NCBI RefSeq assembly: GCF_029873635.1
Contig: NC_080419.1
Span: 78,290,931-78,354,930 of the forward strand
DNA from: Malania oleifera
Lineage: Eukaryota; Streptophyta; Magnoliopsida; Santalales; Ximeniaceae
Length of the DNA stretch: 64,000 bases
Direction of reading: 5' to 3'
This document shows positions 44,505 through 55,940 of the stretch, one piece after another. The notes under the pieces are model-generated. The model ran no database searches and had not been told where the DNA came from. It worked only from the letters and a program-made list of their open reading frames with translations. Every line of letters starts with the position of its first letter. Position 1 is the stretch's first letter. Position numbers and translations under genes: made by a program.

Positions 44505-45789
44505 ATGTGTTTAGTGGCTTAAAAAAAAGTTGGATTAATGTTTGTTTATAGTCGCAATTATTCATTCAGGCTCCCAAGAAAAAAAGAAACATCAACATGC
44601 CTCAACATACAAAAACTCATAAAACATGTGAAAAATGAATAAAGTGAAGGCTAAAGCACTGACCTTATTGAAGAAAACCTCTATAGATCAAGTAGAGGAC
44701 CCTCTCACTTTAATTCACTCCCAAATACCCACTCTCAATAGTCAATTTTCGACCAAACACATTTAATCCAAATGAAGAGAAAAGTCAAGTGTTGCAGTAG
44801 GTGGTCGACCAGTCCCTTAGGGCGGTCGACAGACCTTCCCTCTAAAACCAGTTGTTGGCCAGAACCTGCAAGCGATCGACAAGCCCCTCAAGGTGGTTGA
44901 CCGGCTTGCAACATCTCAACCTTCAACATATGCAGGTAATGATTGGTAGTTATTAGCAGTTATTGGTAGTTATTTTCAAATTCGTACTCGAAAATGGATT
45001 TCCCTCCCTCTAAAAGTTTATAAAAAGGCATTCTCTATGAGACTTTAGGGAGGAACAAAATGGGGGCAAAGTGATGATTTTCAAGAGGAATTCGTGGATT
45101 CCAAAAGGGACTTCATTTGAAAAAGAGAAAGAAGAGAAATCATACATTCACTACTCTCAAAGGAGTGCGTTTCAAAGTTTGGGGTCTTCCACTTCGTTTA
45201 TAGAGGGTTCTTCTTCAAAAAGGTCAGCGCTAAATCCCTTCCTTCATTTCCATGCATTACATTGATTTTGGCAAGTTGAAACATGTTTATCTTTTCTTGA
45301 ATGTTATGAATCATACTTCATGATTTCTTCCCCTTCCTATGTCAAAATTGAATGTTAGGGATCATAGTACATGTTTCTTTCATGTTTGCTTAAGAAAAAG
45401 CAGGATAAGAGGTCAAAATTGCATGTGCGCATTGAAGTCTTTCTTTAGGTGGTCTACTAGCTCTAGGCAGTCGACCGACCTCTTCTTCTCTTGAAAATTT
45501 AGTCATTGGCTATAAGTAGTCGACTGGTCTCTTCTTCTTTTGAAGATGTAACTGTTGACTACAGGCGTTCGACTAGCCCCTGCATGTGATCAACCGCTAA
45601 TTCCCAAGAGTGCATTTTGCATTCACCCTTTGATTTCTTTGGGGATTTCTAGTATGTTATTGTCTCTATATATGGTAAAGCACTTGTGACAGATGTTAAG
45701 GGATCTTCTTTTTAAAGTTTTCATGGCTTCTCTATTAAAAAACAACTTTTTCATCAACAACCAATGGATTTGCGTTAGTTTTTTGAGAA

Positions 45790-46350
45790 AACTCAAGCAA
45801 AGTTTTTACGCAAAAAACTTTTTAATGTTTTTGCAAAGTTTTTCATGTCATTTGGGGTCATACATCCATGAAGTGGTGTTTGGGCATTCTCCAATTGTTT
45901 CATCTCAAAGACACCAATGATTTTTGCATAAGTTTTCATTTTACTTGGGGTTAAACACCCATGAAGCAGTGTTTGGGTGCTCTCCAATCTTTCCAAATTG
46001 AAGGTTCGAGCAGGTTTGTAGTTCTCCCAAAAATTCACACTTTTCAAATGGTTTTCATGGTTTTCTTTCAAAATAAACCAAAATTTTCTTTTATGAAATT
46101 GCCCTTTTAATGGACCATTCATGATGTGGCGGTTGAATGGATCAAAAGGCCTCTTTACTAGAAGATAAAACCGGAATTTTAAGCTAGGTTTTATGGTCTT
46201 CCTCCCAAAGAAACCAAAATCATGCAAATTCATGTTGTTTGATATCTTTAAGAAAAAAATTGGTTTTTTTTTTTTTTTCAAATTAAAAATAACTTGATTC
46301 CTCTTTTGAGGATATGTAGGCAATCTACTTTGTAGATTCAGCCATAAGAA
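45790..46350 (-). repeat. Right arm of an inverted repeat
   Basis: The reverse complement resembles 43437-43990. Near its inner end a unit of about 95 bp is duplicated: TTGGAGAGCACCCAAACACT / TTGGAGAATGCCCAAACACC, each followed by the CTTCATGG, ACCCCAA and ATGAAAA blocks. Confidence 0.8.
45793..46323 (-). other. 176-codon open frame in the right arm, no known domain
   Basis: This is the longest open frame in the inserted block. It begins MPTYPQKRNQ and is rich in Lys, Phe and Asn. It contains an internal duplication (LESTQTLLHGCLTPSKMKTY and LENAQTPLHGCMTPNDMKNF). The left arm, its inverted partner, does not keep the frame. I recognise no family and consider it probably a chance open frame in a repeat. 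Confidence 0.25.
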
Positions 46351-47225
46351 ACAAAAAACTCAAATCCTCTTACATTTCTCACCTATTTGATATGCATGTG
46401 TATGTTATGCGTATTCATTGTATTGTTTGTTTCGTTTTTTATTTGGCTTCAAAGTAGTAAGATTTTTATAAATCCAATGAAATCCTTTTTAAGGGTTGGT
46501 TTCTTTCAAAGAATCATTTCAAATGGGATCTACAGACACACATAAGGTAAGCATGGTAACCATTCAAAGGAATGAGTGTTTTAGGATGCTCACCCATTGA
46601 ATTCTCAAGACTTAAGATTTTAAATGTTGCCTTTCCTATGCACAATTGTACTCCCGAACTCAATCTCTTCAAAAAGCTACACTCACAAAACAACAAATGA
46701 AAGATGGACTTTTCCCTTTCTTTCCTTCAACCAAATTCCCTATTTAACCCAACAAAACACTTAGAAAATCCTCTTTTTGCCCCCACTTGGACATGCCACT
46801 ATCTCTCTCCCAAGAGGTCCTTTTACAGACCTCCAATGGAATGAAGGAAAAAGCCTCTTTAAATTTGAATTCTGAAATTTCAACTTCTAGTTAACTACCA
46901 AAAACTATCAACCACCAACTGCTAATGTCGTAACTTGACATGTGGCAACCTTAAGACACATGGCATGCCCAAATTTCCCATCCAATCACAAGAGGACAAC
47001 ACAAAAATTCAAAATTTGCTAAGGCCAATCGACCGCCTTCTGGTGGCGCCAAGCAAAAGAAAGGAGGGAAAGAGACCGGTCAACCGCCTTACAGTGGCTG
47101 GTCAACTGCTTAATGAAAAATTCATTTTCTCTTTTTTTCCTAGATTTTGATATCTTCATTAGAGTTAGGATTGTTTGGCCAAAAATGACTATTGACACCA
47201 ATCGAAATGCACTTGAGGTATCAAC

Positions 47226-48020
47226 TAGAAATTTTATAGGATTCATGGGTGCACACAATGATAGAAGCTAACCCTAATAAAAATAGGCTTTGATGGAGAT
47301 GAGATCTCCTCAACATACTAGGAGACTTAGGTTCTCGCAAGAAGGATAGTCAATTTAAACAAGATCATACCCTCTGCAACTACAAAGTGTCTACCCTTTT
47401 TTAAGATCCTACAGAGGCGAATCAAAGAAGTACTTAGGCTTGCCTCCATTGTTAACTAAGGTTGAACCATGATAGCATCTCTTCCTCTACCTAGCATCCA
47501 CTAAGATAGTTGAAAGTTTAGTGTTGGTTCGGAAGCCTCCACTGAAATGGTGGTAACTTTAGTTTTCTAATTATGGTCAATAAAGTTGGGTAAGTTCAAT
47601 AACTAGTATCCATCACAGCCAACTATTAAGCCTTTGGTGCCTACAAACTTTGAGGCTAAACAAACTTTAAATATGGCTTAGGGGTAAAAGACCCATGGCG
47701 GACGTTTTCACATTGTATTAGGATGGATCATCAAATGCCTCAGGTGGAGGGGTAGGGTTTAACCTAGAAAGTTGCACATGGGACAAAAGTCATATACGCT
47801 TGTTAAGGTTTAATAATGATGCTTACTATGAGGCCCTTTTAGAGGAGCTCAAACTTGCTAGTATCGTAGGGCTAGGAAAGTGAAGGCCTTTAAGGATTCA
47901 CAGCAAGTGATAAAACAATTACAAAGAGAGTTTAAAGCTTAAGAAGCAAATATGGTAAATTATCTAGCAAAGGTGCAAGAACTCATGCATGTCCTTTGTG
48001 ATTTAATGTACTAATCACAT
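47226..48020 (+). pseudogene. Tat-type RT C-terminus and RNase H
   Basis: NFIGFMGAHN resumes the RT thumb. After decayed sequence the RNase H begins with DGSSNASGGGVGFNLES (about 47727), where the catalytic Asp is next to a stop, and continues YYEALLEELKLAS and MVNYLAKVQELM. Frameshifts are numerous. Confidence 0.7.
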
Positions 48021-48109
48021 ACCCCTGGTTTTGATTTCGAAATGGGAAAGGCTAGTAAACTTGGAAAGGTTGAGAGAAGAAGCACTAGTGGAGCAAGTTA
48101 ACCAAAGAT

Positions 48110-49300
48110 GGGGGCAGCTTGTCCTAAATGAGTCCTATTCGAGAATATTTACAAGAAAGGAAGGTTCCTTCTAACAAAAATGAGGCATGCAAACTTAGGA
48201 GAGCAGCGACATGATTGGGGAGCACATGTATCAGAGGTCTCTAACCCTCACATAGAAGTAGTGTTTTTGGAAGCAAAGGAAGTAGACTACATGCCAAGGG
48301 AAATTCATGAAGAAATTTATGGAAACCACCTGAGTAGGGATTTCGCATACAAAGCCCTACCCAAGGTGTACTACTGGCCTACCATAAGAGGATGCATAAG
48401 GGTTGGTCAAAAGATGCCATTAGTGCAAGAGGTGTGTCAACAATCCCAGTTTAACAACCATGGAGCTTAATTCACCAATGGACCCATATCCTTTTGCCTA
48501 ATGGGGGAGGATTAATATATTAGGGCCAAAAGCTACAAGACAAAAACAAAACCTGGTAGTGGCTATTGACTACTTTACAAAGTGGAAGATGGAGAAACCC
48601 TATCTCGAATAATCGAGAGGTAGAAGACGACTTTCTTCCGGACCTCATTTGTTTGCAGTTATGTAGTCCCATAGGTGGTGGTGGTTATTGATCACAAGAA
48701 GCAATTTGACAATGATCAATTCAAGAAATATTTCTCAGAGCTTATGATCAACTTTAGGTATTCCAAGTAAACCCAGAGCAACATGAGCAGGAAACATGAA
48801 CCGGGTCATACTTCATGGACTCAAAACTTGACAGAAAGTTGCGCAAGGAAGTTGCATAGAGGAGCTACCTAAATTTCTGGGTATACCATATGACTAGCAA
48901 GGCAGTGACAAGACTCCTTTCAATTTGGCTTGTGGAACCAAAAGGTAATCCCAACTAAAGTGGGGGCACCGACTATGATAATTCAACATTATGGCAATAA
49001 GAGTAACAAGGAGACACTCAAAATGGAGAAAGATCTTTTGAAAGAACTTAAGTAACTTGTTAGGATCCACATAACCACGCATAATAAAGAGTTGCTATGT
49101 ACTACAGTATGAAGGTGAAGACTCACCTTCAATCTTCGAGAGCTAGTGCTGAAGAAGGTGGAGTTGCTTCCTAACAAGCTTGAGGTAAAAAAAATTCCAA
49201 CTTAATTGGGAGGGACCCAATTAAGCGATCAAAGAGATCAAGCCAAGAATTTACAAGATCAAGGGCATGGAAGGAAGGGATTTTCCTAGGACATGGAACT
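48110..49300 (+). pseudogene. Tat-type integrase, decayed
   Basis: The zinc-binding region includes VYYWPTIRGCIRVGQK (about 48368), preceded by EIHEEIYGNHLSRDFAYKAL. The core is represented by VVVIDHKKQFDNDQFKKYF and, in other frames, a VTRLLSIWLVEPKGN-like stretch. The C-terminus ends at PRTWNS, where the hAT-like MITE lies; the last codons follow the MITE (LLKKYYQ and stop at about 50806). Confidence 0.65.
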
Positions 49301-49305
49301 CTAAG

Positions 49306-50776
49306 GGCCTATCTGGTATCGTCACTATTTTCTACTTCTATTTTTGCACAATGAGGCAACAAATTATAAAATGCGTTTGTTTATGTTCCCTGTTTCTATT
49401 ATCAATTTTCAATTGTTTGCGAAAAAATTGAAAACCAAATTTTTAGTTTTCAATTGTTTTGGCAACTTGTGGCAAGAAAATTTAAAAATTCATAAATAGT
49501 GTTTTGGATTAAATCATTCATTTTATATAAATTTTTTAATTAAAATTAAAATTAAATGATCATATGAATTTAAGCACACAACACAACTATTTGGAAAACC
49601 ACAAATCCTAGCCCTTTCCTCTTGCATAAAGTTGTTTAGAATGCAATAATTCCTTTTAAAATATATGCCTTCATTTGGACCTTAATTCTTGACAAGATCA
49701 ATGCAAATGATATGCTACCAAAAAAAAGAGGCCTTACAAAGTCCTTATTCTAGATATTTGCATGGTGTGCAATGAATCTAAAGAGACAATTAGTCATTTG
49801 TTCATTCAGTGTAAGGTAGTAGGATGCATGTAGAACAATTTGTTTTCATACCCTAGTGAATATTGGATGGCTTCAGCTATATATAAAGATTTTTTGAAAA
49901 TGAAGTTCTAGGATTTCACGAAGGAGAGAGAGGATATTTTGGGAATACATTGTTTCTACAATCTTGTGGTTGCTTTGGCTGGAAAGGAATGCTAGAGTTT
50001 TTGAAGATCAAAAGACTTCTCCAAGATTGCTTTGGGAGAAAAAAGTTATTTTTCTTGCCCCTTTTTGGGCTCATTCTTTTGGGGTTTTCGGGGCTCATTT
50101 GCTATCATGCACTCAAAAGGTCTGGAGAGCAGCTTCGACGTAATTTGTTAGTTTTTTCTCCTTTCTTCTTTTGCGCTTTTTATTGGTGGATTTCTTATCC
50201 TCATTTCCATGTAATTATGTTTTATTTTTAATATATTTGTTTTATTATCTAAAAATATATAAAACACACCAACAACAAAAAAACACAATAATAATAATAA
50301 TAAGCCTTAAGTCCCACCAAGATATGAATTTAAATAACTAAACTTAAAATATAAATAAATTACAAAAATAAAAATAAAAAATAAGAATAAAAGTCAATTA
50401 CAAAAAAATACACATAAACTTCGAAAAAAATATTAAGTCAATTACAAAATATTTCTACTTTTTTTCAATTGTCATGTAAAATAGGATTGTCATTGTAAAT
50501 TAAATATTGAAAATATAACAATTGGGTAAAAATATTATAATAATTTTTATTTTTATTATAGTATTTTTAGTTTGTATTATTTTGCACTTTTTATTTTATT
50601 CGTATTTTTTTTAAAATATCATTTGATTTAAAGACAAAATGAACATTATTTTAACTAGGTTTTTAATTTGTTTTAGCTTTACAAATATAAAGCAAAAAGG
50701 TTACTAATCTCTGGTTTTTAGTTTTCTTTACTGGTTTTCGTTTTGTATAATTTTTAACAGTGATAACAAACAGCCC
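49306..50776. mobile_element. hAT-like MITE in the end of Tat pol
   Basis: The ends GGCCTATCTGGTATCGTCAC and the complement GGGCTGTTTGTTATCACTGT are inverted repeats. CTAAG flanks both sides (49301-49305, 50777-50781), and the 8-bp contexts match at 6 positions. Deleting the insert restores the pol C-terminus WNSKLLKKYYQ followed by a stop. A LINE scrap lies inside at 49740-50235, and the right part is very AT-rich. Confidence 0.72.
49740..50235 (+). pseudogene. LINE zinc-binding region fragment inside the MITE
   Basis: The translation KRGLTKSLILDICMVCNESK and ETISHLFIQCK fits the zf-RVT region of a plant LINE. It continues as a decayed RN.R.FED-type segment. It may have been captured by the MITE or inserted later. 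Confidence 0.6.
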
Positions 50777-50999
50777 CTAAGCTTTTAAAGAAGTATTATC
50801 AATAGTTTAGTTTTGAGTTTTTCTGCATTGAAGTTTCTTATCAAATAAATGAAACAAGCTAAAGCATGTTATTACCCTAATCCTGAAGGTGTCAATATCA
50901 GGGTACTTCAACTTAAATTAGTCCCTGCACTGTTTGTAGGCCCTAAGAAAGGTGCAGTAGACATACTTTGTTAGCGCCCCCTTATATTCCTTCAAGGCT

Positions 51000-52385
51000 T
51001 TGAACTCCTTGGCCCCATCTTGTCTAGCCTCAAGAATTTCCCTCGTCGATGCACATTCTCTCCCCCCCAAGACCTTAATCCTAGTGGCATCCTCAGAAGC
51101 TTGCCTCTGCAGCTCAACTATTTAGCTCCTGCAGTCCAGCATGATCGAGCGCATCATCCCAATCTAATAGCACATGGCAGCCAACTACAAAGGGAAAGGA
51201 AAGAAGAGGAGTAAGTTTGAATGGGCCTAAAAAAAAGGGGAGTAAGTAGCATGCCCAAAAGCCTCATGATTGAAAGAAGAGTTGAGGACCTTTGGCATCA
51301 CCAAACTCAACTCCTCTTGAGGCCGGGGCATCCCACATCGTCCTAGTTGTGAAGAACAAACATCAACGATAGTTGGGAGGTGTACACCGCAAGGATCCCA
51401 AGATGAATAGCCTCCTTGGAGGCACTAGCAGGAGGATGAGGAGAACCCTTCTTGCTAGAAGGCTCTCCTGGATTTAGGCAATGAAAGTTGTCAAAATCCA
51501 CTAAATCCAAACATGCCTAAAATAAAGAGTAAGTACTAGTTAGTACACGCACATGAATGACAATGTATGTATTTCACATTAACATAAGATACATTTGATC
51601 TCAGTGTTGCCCCCTATCGTCGAGTGCCCCACCGGGTTCATTGTGTTGTTGGCATACCAAGCACTTGCCCGTGATGGGGCTGAGTCCGTAAAAGGAGAAA
51701 TTAGGTTCATAAATAAGTTTCTGGTATCAAATAACCCTTTAGTGGGTAGCTAAGTACTTCAATGCATTGAATATTTCTATTTCTAGACTCGGGGAAGGGG
51801 AAAGACGACTCTGCTGAGATGCAAAGATAAGGGAAGTTAGATGAATGATTGCCAAAAATAAAGGAGAAAAAGGTGTTCCATCACCTTGTAGAGGGAAATA
51901 CCACCTCGAGGGCACAGGCCTAGAGCACATAATGCAAAGAAATATCTACTCTACCACCCATGGATAGAAAGAGCCCTATGAAGAAGAGCTTGCATCTAGC
52001 ATGAGGAATAAAGTACCACCACCGATCTCATCAAGATGCCTCCTCAATTAAAACATAAAAGCATGCCCCGAAGATCTTGATAGCCACATTGCAAAGGAGA
52101 GATGCAAAGGAGACCAGGATCAGCCAAGAGTTGGGAGCCGGTTAGAGGTCAACATCCGAGCAGAAAGAGTGGAGTGGGAAGCATAAGCCTGCTTTGAAAT
52201 AGGCTTCTCTCCCTTATGACAATAAAGAGCGCAATCCTCACAATCACACAATTGCAGGTTAATGGAGGGAGAGATGTGGTAGGTGCATCAAGTCTTCTCA
52301 AGTTAGAGAGCACACCTCATCAATAGCACTAGAGGGAGTAAAAGTATTGGATTCAACTGAAGGCAAGCTTGAAGGGTCCATGGGG
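51000..52385 (-). pseudogene. Possible antisense ORF of the Tat-type element, decayed
   Basis: Between pol and the 3' LTR the minus strand reads from an ATG at 52382 (MDPSSLPSVESNTFTPSSA), with decayed continuation (LHQPAIV, LLCISPLQCGYQDLRGMLLC) down to a coiled, Glu/Ala-rich segment near 51.1 kb (QRQASEDATRIKVLGGE). Several Tat elements carry an extra antisense ORF here. The position and start fit, but many stops make the identification tentative. Confidence 0.4.
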
Positions 52386-53379
52386 GCATGCATTAAAGGA
52401 CCGAACTAGGCAAATGGGTCAAACCATGCTATAAAGAAAAGATAGAAGTTCTTATGCAAGTGTGAATCCATGAAGTTGAATGTGTGAAGAACGAAGGAAC
52501 ATTTGAAGAATGTTCAAGGGATATGAGAAAAACATTCGAATATATATGAGAAAAACATTCAAATACCTGAAGAACATTCAAAGAATGTTCAAAGAAAACT
52601 CAAAGGAAATTTTTTATAAAAAATAAAATAAAATGAACTTTTGAGGATATGAAAGAAAACTATTGAGACATGAAAGAAATTTGAGATGAGGAAAGATAGC
52701 TTTGATAGGTGTTCTTCAAAATCTTGCACCCTTTTTTTTCTGAAGTAGGGTGAGGATAAGGGAAGGAATGCAGTAATCTATAGAAAAGGTGCAGCCTTAG
52801 GAGAAGGGAAATCTTCAGAGGCACAAAAGTTCAAAAACACACCTTGGGAATATATCTGCTTCATTTCCTGAGATACTCAAGAACCTAAATTTCAAGAAGT
52901 CTAGGGAAAACCCAAGATGGGGAAGGCCATCTAGGTTCGAAATTTTGAGTAAGTAACCCTAGAAAATAACCATTTAAAATTTTAAATTAAAAAAATAATA
53001 ATAAAGTTGTCAGAGTCAGACAACCTAAGGTGATAAACTTGGCCAAAGGTATTGATAAGTGGGCCACCGGCATTGTTAAGATAAGAGGAGGAAACCCTCA
53101 AAAATACCCATGAAAAAGAAGGTCATCTTGATCGAAAGACCTGAGCTGGCAACCTTGGGAAAGGCCCTTGATGAGCAAATCTCCACTGTTGCTAACGCAA
53201 GAGGAGATTGTAAAATCCCCTCGAAAAGCCCTAGAGGTCACCTTGATCCAGAAATCTAAACTGCTAAAAAGGTCCAGGGATTACCTCGGTCCTAGAATTC
53301 GAGGTGCCAAAAGACAATAAAAAAAAAAATCCCAAGAGTTAGACTTCTAAAAAAACTGAGGTATCAAAAGGCGGCTTTG

Positions 53380-53730
53380 AAGCTCGCTGCTCACCTCAGT
53401 CCAAGAATCCAAGGTACCAAAAGAAAGCCCTAAACCTGACCTCAGTCCAAGAATTTGAGGTCCAAAAAAAGACCCTAGAGCTCACCTTAGTCCAAGAATA
53501 AGTGGTGCCAAAAGAAGCCCTAGGGTCACCTCAGCCCAAGAACTTGAGGTGCCATAGAGAAAGCCCTAGAGCTCACCTCGGTCCAAGAATCCAAGGATCC
53601 AAAAGAGGCCAGGGTCACCTCAATCATATCCAATGTAACAAAAAGGCCCACAAGTCACCTCCATTCAAGAATCCGAGGTCTCAAAACGAGGCCTTATAGT
53701 TCACCTCAGTCCAAGCATTCAAGCATCCAA
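53380..53730. repeat. Minisatellite with units of about 45-55 bp
   Basis: About seven units resemble CTCACCTCAGTCCAAGAATC followed by AAGGTACCAAAAGAAAGCCCTA. It lies between Tat pol and the 3' LTR. Confidence 0.85.
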
Positions 53731-53859
53731 AAAAGTTTGACATGTAAAAGAAATTGGAATATATATATATATACACACAAACACATATATATTTTAAAGG
53801 TCCCCTTGGCTTAAGTAGCCCAACTCTGCCTCTGATGGAAACACCGAACTAAGGATTCA

Positions 53860-54200
53860 CCTCAGAGTAAGAAAAAATAGGCACCAAGGCTGCCTTAGCT
53901 CGGAACACTGAGTTCCACCTTCACTTGGAAGAATGAGCTTAGGATTCTCCTCAAAAAAAGAAGAGGCTGCAAGGCCACCTTGGCTCAAATAACTGAACTC
54001 ACCTCAACTCAGTAAACCAAGCTCCATCTCAATTGGAAACACTGAGCTAAGTATTTGCCTCAGCTCTAGGTGCTGAGCTCCACCTCGGTGGATAAATGAA
54101 CTCACCTCAGCTCAAGAAACTAGGCTCCACCTCAGTTTGAAACACCAAATTTGGTATTCACCTCGGCTCGAAGTGTTAAGCTTCACCTCACATCGAAATA
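53860..54200. repeat. Second degenerate minisatellite
   Basis: Irregular repeats of CACCTCGGCTCGAA, CTGAGCTCCACCTC and similar words, related in style to the array at 53380-53730 and directly ahead of the 3' LTR. Confidence 0.65.
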
Positions 54201-54330
54201 ATAGATTCTACCACACCTGATCAGAAGAAGAGGTACACCTGATCAGAAGAAGAGGTGTGGTTTTATTCTCTGATGAATAGCGTAGATACATCCATGAACT
54301 TGAAAGTGTGAGGCTTGTGAGTTGGGGGCA

Positions 54331-54615
54331 AATGGAGGAAAACATATGTCCATGACACCAAGCATCAACACCAATTAACAAGGGGACTAGGATTTCCCTG
54401 GGGAATAAAGAGGATGAATAACCTCAAAAGAATTAAGAGGGGCTATGAAAGGTTTGTAACCCTCACATAAAAGTTCTATCCCCCAAAATCAATGGGAGCA
54501 TTTAACCTAGAGGGCATTAAGCTAGGGGAATCTCACTCATAAAAGAGGAGGTCTCATACAAGATAAGGTATACTCACTACTACTATTGGTCCCTAGATTC
54601 ATATTTTCCCTATTC
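54331..54615 (+). repeat. 3' LTR of the Tat-type element, 3' truncated
   Basis: It aligns with the 5' LTR from AATGGAGGAAAACATATG to CCTAGATTCATA. It is preceded by GTTGGGGG, a possible polypurine tract. The last 100 bp or so of the LTR are missing. Confidence 0.75.
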
Positions 54616-55079
54616 TACCTATGTAGAAAATATTTATCTTTTCTATTTAGCCTTATGGCACTGTTGCTCTCATTTTGTATTTCAATAAAATGGAATTTTT
54701 TTCCTGACATTTTGGTTGATGATAAAAAAATTGTGACACTAAAATTTTTGTTGAAGTGAAAAGCTTAATTATAAATCATTGAAATTTTAACTGTACCAAT
54801 TGATTCATTGTAACAGAAATAAGCCCTTCTCAACTAGCATAGAAAGAACACTGAAGTCATGCGCAAAGTTTTTATAAATATTATGTACAGAAATTTAAAC
54901 TTAATTCTCTTTAGGAATGTTTTTTCATATTTTTCAAAGATGAGGAAATTTTTGTCCCCTAAATGTTTTACCACATTTTCCAAAGAACATAACAGGTATT
55001 CCCTGTGAAATGGCATAAAATGATGACAAAGCAAGTGGACAAAGATATATTCTGCATCTATTATCAAAGGAAAGCTTAC

Positions 55080-55216
55080 ATTTTTCTCAATAAGATTATC
55101 ATTACTTGTATCCTGCGCCATTGTTGCCCTTAAATGCATGTGAACAGTGGGACAAGCAACATTACTAGATCCTCTATGCTTCATTAGTTCAGCTAAATTA
55201 GAAGCATTATTGCCCC
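55080..55216 (-). CDS. Casein kinase 1-like gene, exon F
   Basis: On the minus strand this follows acceptor TTTCAG and ends at donor GTAAGC. It is 137 nt, entered in phase 1 and left in phase 0. It encodes GNNASNLAELMKHRG, then SSNVACPTVHMHLRATMAQD and TSNDNLIEKN. It lies after the kinase domain, in the variable C-terminal tail, so identity rests on splice sites and phase. If not spliced, the frame would run 71 codons into the intron before a stop. Confidence 0.65.
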
Positions 55217-55940
55217 CTGAAATTGAAGAAATGTAACAGATTTAAAATTCCCAAAGAAGCAGAGATGAAAGGTTAGTTTAGGCCTCCTCTAAGTTCTCAA
55301 TCTGGGTCATATCTTATCCACATATCGGTCTCAGCTCTGCTAGCTGGGTCCAGACTTCAAGTTCTAAAAGCTTTCACAAAACAAGTAGTAAGGCGCCAAT
55401 TACAAAGAATTATGTAACTTTAATCATAGATACAGGAAAAACTATGGGGAACCCATGGGAATAGTGAATAAAATCATTCCACTGTGTAATAAATACATAC
55501 TTGCAATAAATAAATAAACAAATTGGGATTCAAAAACAGGGAAGGCCAATGCTTTTGCATGCCAATAACTTATGCAAACAGGATCACAAAAACCGGAAAC
55601 CTGGCGTTTTAGTTTCATTTTCAAATGGAAATCCCTTCAGAAAATATCCAGAAAAGCAATGATCCATCTTTCTTAGTGATTGTCTTAGTCCACTGTCTGA
55701 CAACTCATTTCATATCAAATAGCATTAAAATTAAGAGTGAATCACATAAAAGGGAGTTCCAACTGCTTAATAACAACAACAACATAGTTAATATGAGTTT
55801 AATTCTCCTTTTTGTAATGTCTAAATGCATTAATTTGTTTTGCTTCATACTTGTATTGAACTAGTTCCAGCTAGCAATAGAATAGACGACTTCAATACTA
55901 TTCTACTATTATGATTTTAGGGTTTTGGTGTTGGCCCCAT

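Larger units (their letters stand above)
42886..47225. mobile_element. 4.3-kb insertion with long inverted arms
   Basis: RT coding sequence stops near 42885 and continues at about 47226, so this block is an insertion. It contains arms of about 550 bp in inverted orientation (43437-43990 and 45790-46350), a TG microsatellite, scattered GGTCGACC-like motifs and a trnN-like pseudogene. I find no transposase or polymerase. The ends do not show clear terminal inverted repeats or LTRs, so the class (foldback/Mutator-like or an LTR derivative) is open. Confidence 0.55.
35393..54615 (+). mobile_element. Tat-type Ty3/gypsy element in the last kinase intron, heavily nested
   Basis: The element has a 5' LTR at 35393-35766 and a 3'-truncated right LTR from about 54331. 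Between them are gag with the Tat-type zinc-finger-like segment, protease, RT, RNase H and integrase in canonical order, then a long region before the 3' LTR. The words VCVDFTDLNK-like (ACIDFTNLNKACP), ASGGGVGFNLES and YYWPTIRGCI fit the Tat lineage. Insertions are chromovirus copy 2 (36555-41009), an inverted-arm element (about 42886-47225) and a hAT-like MITE (49306-50776). Stops and frameshifts occur throughout. No target duplication was found because the right end is truncated. Confidence 0.85.
33861..55079 (-). other. Last intron of the kinase gene, about 21.2 kb
   Basis: Bounded by donor GTAAGC (55079-55074) and acceptor TTGCAG (33866-33861) on the minus strand. Most of it is a Tat-type Ty3/gypsy element in antisense orientation (35393-54615) with further insertions. 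A MITE and a short tandem array lie near its 3' end. The remaining 54616-55079 and 33861-34329 contain nothing I recognise. Confidence 0.65.

Noticed and set aside
35388..54650. Target duplication for the Tat-type element
   Set aside because: The left flank is AAAGG, but the right LTR is truncated, so no partner can be assigned.
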